Assembly: GCA_963383645.1 (NCBI GenBank)
Contig: OY726565.1
Coordinates: forward strand, 31,306,534 to 31,370,533
Direction: 5' to 3'
Origin: Muscardinus avellanarius
Lineage: Eukaryota; Chordata; Mammalia; Rodentia; Gliridae
DNA: 64,000 nt
This document shows positions 58,025 to 64,000 of the stretch, one piece after another. A program made the translations under genes and the position numbers. The notes under the pieces were generated by a model that was not told the origin of the DNA, did no database searches, and saw only the letters and a list, made by a program, of their open reading frames with translations. Position 1 is the first letter of the stretch, and each line of letters opens with the position of its first letter.

Positions 58025-58308
58025 TTCACTGTGGAGCTGAGATGCATTTCTCATGATTGTGTTTACTATAACAGCAGAAAGAAATGTTATGGAATAGAAG
58101 TCTTTCTTATAGGTTTGATAGCAGATCATTCTAGACAGACTAAGAAAGGATCTAATTTATTTCATTTATAAAGGTTATATGGTTAAAAAGAAATACATTA
58201 AAATTGTGATTTTAGTAACTTTGATTTGAAAATGTGTCAGACAAAGATTTATTATATTTAAACAGGATTGTGTCTTCTGAATAATCTTACAAAGGAAAAT
58301 ATGAGTGA

Positions 58309-58314
58309 AATAAA
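58309..58314 (+). terminator. candidate polyadenylation hexamer 1
   Basis: AATAAA 285 nt after the stop codon. It could give a short 3' UTR; use is not shown by sequence alone. Confidence 0.4.
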
Positions 58315-59002
58315 TTTTTAAGAGTGAAACATTCAAACTAAAATTTTCATTTGGGAATTTGAAATAATAGATCTTGCTTTCTTAATATGGCAGTGATGAG
58401 CTTAAAATAGGAGCATCAGTCATGACTTATGATCCATTAATGATCAGAATTTTATTTGCTTGCAGTAGTTATTCTCTATTCATGTTTTTTTTTCCATCAG
58501 ACTAACAATGTTTTCATTGGACCCTTTGTAAGCCTGTCCTGCTCAGATGCCCTATTTCAGTTTAGACAGAACATTATCTCTTTTTCATTTAGTGATAGAT
58601 TATAGTGGAAAGAAAATAAGAATGCTTAACTATTCTGGACAGTTTAGCCCAAGACAACAATTTGTAAGATTTGGAGTCATTGGGTTGTTGTGAGAGCTTT
58701 TTGGGGGTGGGAAGGGAAGACATAAAAGCTTAATTGTGAAAGAATCAGTTTCTCATGTGTTAAAATTTTCTTAAATGCTTGATCTATACTAGAATTGTTC
58801 AGAAGAATTGTTTTATAGTTACCTTTACATATTGTATAATTAGAAGTTCTTTGAGTCTGGATTATATGTATAGATGTAAAAATTATTTGTTTTCTTTACA
58901 GTATGCTGCTTGATTTGTTTTTGAGTGTTTAATTTTTTTAATGTTAAATCCATGCTCCAATATGTAAACAAATTGAGAAAGTTAATGATCTAGTTTCTGG
59001 AA

Positions 59003-59008
59003 AATAAA
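59003..59008 (+). terminator. candidate polyadenylation hexamer 2
   Basis: AATAAA inside an A-rich context, about 980 nt after the stop codon. Confidence 0.4.
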
Positions 59009-59146
59009 CGTAGGAGAACATATAGGAATAAGACATATAGTAAAGTATAGCAATTCACTGCTATAATTCAGTTGATGGAAAATGGCTGAAATTAATATTT
59101 CAGGTTTAGCTCTACCCAGAAGCAGCAGACCTATAAACAAATGTGC

Positions 59147-59152
59147 AATAAA
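59147..59152 (+). terminator. candidate polyadenylation hexamer 3 (favoured distal site)
   Basis: AATAAA followed within 40 nt by T/G-rich DNA. A SINE-rich region begins about 140 nt later, so this is the likeliest main end of IBTK transcripts. Confidence 0.55.
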
Positions 59153-59290
59153 AATGATCTTGATTCATTTCACTACTGATGTGTTCTTGATATTTAACTA
59201 TGTTGACACATTTTATGAGTGAGAAGAATTACTAATTATTTTCCCAGACAGCTACATTAATATCCAGTAAGTGTTTAGATCACTGATGTA

Positions 59291-59410
59291 GAGCCGGGCT
59301 TGGTGGCTCACGCTTGTAATCACAGTGCTTGGGAGGCTGAGACAGGATGATCACACAGGTTGGAAGCCAGCCTCAGCTATTTAGTGAGGCCCTGTTTCCA
59401 AATAAAGTAT

Positions 59411-59441
<31 letters not shown>

Positions 59442-59712
59442 GTGGTACTGTGGTTCCTGGAAGCCCATCTACCTCCGGGCTACACTCCCAGACCTATTTT
59501 ATTTTTGGAAACAGGGTCTCTTAAGCCAGCGAGGCTGGCTTCGAACCTGTGCGATCCTCCTGTCTCCGCCTCCCAAGCGTGGGGATTACAAGCATGCGCC
59601 ACCACGCCCGGCTCCAAATAAAGTATTTAAAAAAATAGGGCTGGGGGTGTCTCTCGGAGGTTGAAAAGCCCTGGGTTCAGCCCTCGGTACCACAAAAAAT
59701 TAAAAAAAAAAA
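59291..59712 (+). mobile_element. B1-dID SINE, old-type, split by a nested SINE, TSD-flanked
   Basis: Left half 59291-59413 (GAGCCGGGCTTGGTGGCTCA), right half 59630-59712 (GGGCTGGGGGTGTCTCTCGG). Outer TSD TAGATCACTGATGTA (59276-59290) against TAGATCACTGATATA (59713-59727). Confidence 0.92.
59414..59612 (-). mobile_element. B1-dID SINE, young, nested, perfect TSD
   Basis: (TTTA)n tail, GTGGTACTGTGGTTCCTGGA...GCGCCACCACGCCCGGC. TSD TCCAAATAAAGTATTTA (17 bp) at 59397-59413 and 59613-59629. Confidence 0.96.
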
Positions 59713-59734
59713 TAGATCACTGATATATCCATTC

Positions 59735-60000
59735 ATATATGCACCCTAACATTATTTGTTCTCTTTCCTTGTGCAGACTTCCCCTTTCCTCCTCTCCAAT
59801 TCCCTTCCACTATTTTGCAGGCCACACTCCTCATTTTAATAAAATTCCTTTTCTATTTTCTCTCTAGTTTTCCCGTGTTAGAGAAAACATACAGCCCTTG
59901 ATTTTCCAAGTCTGGCTGATTTCATGTACCATGATGCTCTCAGTTCTATCCATTTTCCTGCAGATGACATGATTTTGGTTTTTTATGGCTGACAGCAGAT
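59735..60000 (-). mobile_element. L1 3' UTR fragment, downstream of IBTK
   Basis: GAGAAAACATACAGCCCTTG, AGTCTGGCTGATTTCATGTA and CCATTTTCCTGCAGATGACA are typical rodent L1 3' UTR blocks. Confidence 0.65.
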
Positions 60001-60372
60001 ATAGTATGTTTGAAAATATACTGCTGGTTATAAGTTGATTGTTTGTAACACATTTGGAAGGTAGAGTATGTGTATTTTTTTCCTTATAACAGGATTGATA
60101 AAGGTTTCATAAAATGTTAAATCTGAAGAAGCCTTATTTATTAAATTTAGGCATATTCTTTTCCTTTTAAAAATTAAAGAAAGTGAATCCAGAGAAAGTG
60201 CCCATAAGAATGTCTTCTGTCTTTTGTTATGGTTCCCTTACAACTACAACAGACTTCCTCTTTAAAATAGCCAATTGTCCATATCAGTGTGGCTAAGACT
60301 AAGAAATTATAAAATACCACTTAGGCAAAATTAATGTAACCCAATACTTCCATAATTGGCAGTATTCACAAT

Positions 60373-60563
60373 CAGACATGGTGTAACCTCAGCATTCAGG
60401 AGGCTGAGACAGGAGGATCAGTTTGTGGACAGCCTCAGCTACTTAGGACCTTTGCAACTCACTGAGACCCTGTTAAAAAATAAAGAATAAAAAATAGGGC
60501 TGGGGTTTAGCGTGGAGGTAGAATGTCCCTGGTTTCCATCCCCAGTACTGCAAAAAAAGAAAA
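60373..60563 (+). mobile_element. B1-dID SINE, old, 5'-shortened
   Basis: CAGACATGGTGTAACCTCAG...GGTTTCCATCCCCAGTACTG then an A-run. Confidence 0.82.
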
Positions 60564-61414
60564 ATTGTTTTCAGAGGAAAACTACAACTAGAATTCTGAA
60601 GGAATTCGAGAATGATCCAAGATTTTCATGCTAGTGCTTCTCTTCTTACTTGAGATGATACTCAGTTATATAGATACCAAAACAGCCTGGATTCTTATGT
60701 ACAAGTAGTTAATTTTCTTAAATGTCTTTACTTATTTGCCTGGCTAGAATTTTACTTATATTGAAACTGAATTCTTGCTATCCCCAGACTCTTATCTTTT
60801 TTCTTACATCTTAACCAAGTCACTTAGGCTGAACTTTGGGGTTCGTTGCCTTTTCCCCATTCTTCCTCCATTCTCAAATTTATTAATTCTCCAGCCTTTA
60901 TCAATTGTCTCTTCCATGTCTTTATACTTTTCTATTTTTGTTCTTATGTTTCCTGCTGGGACTCTTAACTCATTCGAAGACAATCTGAATAATAGAATAT
61001 TCTACTTAGAAATTTGGCAGTGAACAGAGGCATGAGAGTCATAAGGTAGCTAGGTAGAGCATTTACCTTTTATTTTCAAAAAGTGCAAGTCTATGTATTT
61101 AGAAGGAAGAAAGGGAAGAGTCAAGGCATATAGAAGGAGATTGGAGGTTCTAGAAATAGAGGAAATAATGACAAAATGGGAATGAAGATGGAATAAAGAA
61201 TACAAAGTAAAACTTGATGGAAAGGTAATAAGTGATAACTTTTTGTTTTCCTGGGGGAAAGAAATTAGGTAATCATACATCACTGTTTCTCAAAGTTTGG
61301 TATCCAGATTTGCAACATCAGCCTTACTGGGAACTTTTGAGAAATTTATTTGTGGGCTCCACTCCAGTTCTGCTGAGTTAGAATTTTGTAAAATTGAGCC
61401 CAGAAATTAGTTTA

Positions 61415-61520
61415 TTTGTTGTAGTATTGGGATCAAACCCATGGTACTTTACTTCGCTACATACCCATACATGCAGGAGGGTCATAGGTTCGTGGCCCCC
61501 CTTTTTTTATTTTGAAACAG
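61415..61520 (-). mobile_element. SINE fragment, decayed, beside a young SINE
   Basis: GTAGTATTGGGATCAAACCC...TTTTTATTTTGAAACAG looks like the ID half of an old B1-dID. The order of its parts is disturbed. Confidence 0.5.
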
Positions 61521-61533
61521 AAAGCTATGTTTT

Positions 61534-61763
61534 TGTTGTTGGTGGTTTTGTTGGTTTTTTATTTATTTATTTATTTTGGTGGTACTGGGGTTTGTGGAAG
61601 CCCTTCTACCCCCGGGCTACACTCCCAGACCTATTTTTTTACATTTTTATTTGGAAACAGGGTCTCCTAAGCCAGCGCACGAGGCTGGCTTCGAACCTCC
61701 GTGATCCTCCTGTCTCTTCCTCCCAAGCGCGGGGATTACAAGCGTGTGCCACCACGCCCGGCA
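61534..61763 (-). mobile_element. B1-dID SINE, young, perfect TSD
   Basis: (ATTT)n tail, GGTGGTACTGGGGTTTGTGG...GTGCCACCACGCCCGGC. TSD AAAGCTATGTTTT at 61521-61533 and 61764-61776. Confidence 0.94.
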
Positions 61764-62528
61764 AAAGCTATGTTTTAATATCCCCCACTACCCATGACTC
61801 TGATGCATGCTAAAGTAGATATTTTGAGGAGAAAGAAAAGGGAAAATAACATGCACCATAGTCTAGATATTTTCAGTAGCATACCAAGAGTTGGCAACTG
61901 AAAGCAGAAAACATATTTGCTATATAAATTTAAAAGTCTCAAGTTTTGTTTATTAACAAATAGGGATTTTCATTACTTGATACTGAAAAGGGGATATTTA
62001 TAGAGTGATTACCTTTATTTTTACATCTCAAATATTTGGTAAAGTTTTTTAGATTTTCTTGTATGCCTTAAAATTTAGTAATCTTAATTATTTACAATGT
62101 CTATTAAGATAATAAAAGGTGTTTTTCTACATTTCCCATTAGAAAATAAAAAAGTTTAATGGCTCAGATAAAGAAGAGGAAATTGTAGGGCCAAACTCAT
62201 TTTCACATACTCAGGACAAACCATTAGTTGCCACATAATCAGGTACTTTGTTTTACAGTCTTTCTTCATCTTTTTACATTTAATTATGTGCATATGTGCT
62301 CTTTTAAGAACCCATCTCTGGTATAATTTTCTTTGAGCTTAATTTGCATTACAAAATGATGATGTGAATATATTTTTGAAGTCTTGATTAGAGTATGAAC
62401 TCCTAATGCAAGTAATTTTCAAAATACTTGTGCTTTGGCTATTGAACTCAGTTTAGGATGTATTTGGAATTCCTTAAAGGATGAAATTTAATAAATGGGC
62501 TTCTTTAAAAATAGATGCATTTGAAAAA

Positions 62529-62728
62529 AGCAGGGCATAGTGGCGCACACTTGTAATCTCAGTACTTGGGAGGCTGAGACAGGAGGATCGCAGGTTTGCA
62601 GCCAGCTTCAGCTACTTAGTGAGGCTGTCTGCAACTTAGTGAGACCCTGTTTCACTAAGAAAAAAGAGGGCTAGGAGTGTAACTGGAGGTAGAAATGCCT
62701 GGGTTCAATCTCCATTACACATACACAT
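62529..62728 (+). mobile_element. B1-dID SINE, old-type
   Basis: AGCAGGGCATAGTGGCGCAC...GGGTTCAATCTCCATTACAC. Flanks share AGATGCATTTGAAA, a TSD (about 62512-62525 and 62733-62746). Confidence 0.87.
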
Positions 62729-62796
62729 CAAATAGATGCATTTGAAATGGATAGCAAATATATGTAATACCTTTGCAAAGGGAGGACTAAAGCCCA

Positions 62797-62886
62797 CCAT
62801 TGGCACATAGAGCACATGCCTTAATCCCAGTGTGTGGGAAACTGAGACAGTAGGGTCATAGGTTCATGGCTAGCCTGAGAACCTTG

Positions 62887-62937
<51 letters not shown>

Positions 62938-63010
62938 AGACTCAGCAATTTAGCAAGACCCTGTGTAGAACTTCCCTACTTTCAATCCCAATACTAAGGG
63001 AAAAGAAAAG
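62797..63010 (+). mobile_element. B1-dID SINE, decayed, with internal (AC)n
   Basis: CACATGCCTTAATCCCAGTG...TTTCAATCCCAATACTAAGG, with (AC)n 62892-62933 in the middle. Confidence 0.65.
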
Positions 63011-64000
63011 AAAAAAAAGATAGGCTGAAAAAAATTAAAGAAAACTTGGTTCCTTTGCATATTGAAGTGATTATTAGTGAACTATTTGAAGGTGGTAATT
63101 ATTTTACTTCTGTAGGCACAATTTAGAGTACAGTAGGATTTCAAGTTTTAGGATAACAAAGACATCTCCAGACTCTTGAAAATTAAAATCAAGAAGCGCC
63201 CAATTTTTACTTTTGATCAAACTAGAAGATGTCTATGGGACTGAAGTATAACATAAGAAAACAAAATGTGTATTGGTGAGTAAGGTGGTCAAATCCAGTA
63301 CCTGTAGACAGGATGAGAGGCCAGGAGATTTGACCTTGTAGAACCTCAAGAAGACAGGAATCCGAGCCTGCAGGTGTCAGGTGATGCAGGACATCAAAAA
63401 CAGTTTTTTATTTGGTAGCTTATGTAAGTAAATATGTGATGCATGGGTTTTCACATCACTCTTCCCACCAGCAAAGGAGACAAGAGGCTTATCCTTTCAA
63501 GGCTTTGGTTCACCAGCCTCATGCTTAGTTGTATATGAATAATCTGTGGTACTATCTCCTCCCAACCTCACCCAGATTCAGAAAGCTGACCAACTGACAT
63601 GATGGAATATTCTATACAGAAACCAAACAACCCAAAGAAAGGGACTTTTCTCCTCTCTATAAAGATATGTGGGTTACCAGCCACTTTGCAGTAACATTTA
63701 CCAGTTAAAAGGTGCCCCCTGGCTCCCTCTTCCTTTTTAGAACTTTAGCTTTGCCTGGGGCCTCTTAAGTATGAATGGACAGCCAAGGATTACTAAAGGC
63801 TTGAGGGAATCCATCATTGTGGGAAAATAAAAAAAGATCTCTCCCCAGAAAGATAAACTCACTTGACAAAGAGCTAAATTGAAGAGCAGAAGAAAATGAG
63901 AATCTATGATGCATGTTTATAAATGGATATGGAAAACATTTCATCTACAAACTAAGTGGGTGTTCTGAAAAATAAAAAATAGAAGGGAACCAGAATAATC

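Larger units (their letters stand above)
45791..56298 (+). other. IBTK intron (10.5 kb), longest in the window
   Basis: About 14 SINEs, an L1 3' fragment and (AT)n arrays. 47396-48276, 49851-50977, 52710-53589 and 55495-56209 contain nothing I recognise. Confidence 0.75.
58025..59175 (+). other. IBTK: IBTK 3' untranslated region
   Basis: AT-rich sequence after the stop codon, free of SINEs and L1. Its end is inferred from the last AATAAA followed by a T/G-rich stretch (TGATGTGTTCTTG). I see no recognisable second gene here. Confidence 0.75.
59176..64000. other. intergenic sequence downstream of IBTK
   Basis: SINEs (59291-59712 nested pair, 60373, 61534, 62529, 62797) and an L1 3' UTR. Single-copy-looking stretches at 60001-60372, 60564-61414, 61777-62511 and 63011-64000 show no supportable coding region. 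Confidence 0.75.

Overview
The window is a piece of a mammalian nuclear genome: AT-rich, one large intron-rich gene, and dense SINE/L1 repeats. The SINEs are dimers of a B1-like (7SL-derived) left half joined to a deleted ID (tRNA-Ala-derived) right half. That B1-dID architecture is known from squirrel-related rodents (Sciuridae, Aplodontiidae, Gliridae), so a sciuromorph rodent is the likely source. I saw none of the younger long tRNA-ID elements I associate with ground squirrels and marmots, so the exact family is left open.

The only gene I can support is IBTK (inhibitor of Bruton tyrosine kinase), on the + strand. Twenty exons, from 941 to the stop codon at 58022-58024, give 2,811 coding nt that stay in frame across every junction (936 codons plus stop). 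Compared with human IBTK (1,353 residues, from memory) this is residues 418-1353: the end of the RCC1-side region, BTB domain 1 (exon 4565-5167), BTB domain 2 (exons 7464-8220), a helical BACK-like stretch, a basic and low-complexity region, and the conserved C-terminus. The 5' part (ankyrin and RCC1 repeats, promoter) lies upstream of the window. The 3' UTR runs to about 59170 with three AATAAA hexamers. From there to 64000 is intergenic sequence with repeats. Exon numbers 10-29 assume the human 29-exon structure.

The introns hold roughly 55-60 B1-dID SINEs, about one per 1.1 kb. They fall into three grades: old (ID half ending GGGTTCAATCCCCAGTACC), intermediate (GGTCTGGGAGTATAGCCC...GGGTTCCACCCCCAGTACC) and young (GGTCTGGGAGTGTAGCCC...TTCCAGGAACCCCAGTACC). 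Young copies often keep near-perfect target-site duplications and are found inserted into older copies. Other repeats are a large ancient L1 (about 9140-12830), several L1 3' ends, an L1 5' UTR plus intact ORF1 that lacks ORF2 (about 20806-22518), a 462-bp solo LTR with 6-bp duplications (14794-15255), a Tigger-like DNA transposon remnant, an RPL36 processed pseudogene, and many dinucleotide arrays, several growing from SINE tails.

I found no CRISPR array, operon, tRNA/rRNA gene or new gene system. The most useful observations are the SINE subfamily series with nested insertions, the ORF2-less L1 fragment with a repeated 5' UTR, the solo LTR, and a long (TA)n tract close to an IBTK splice acceptor.
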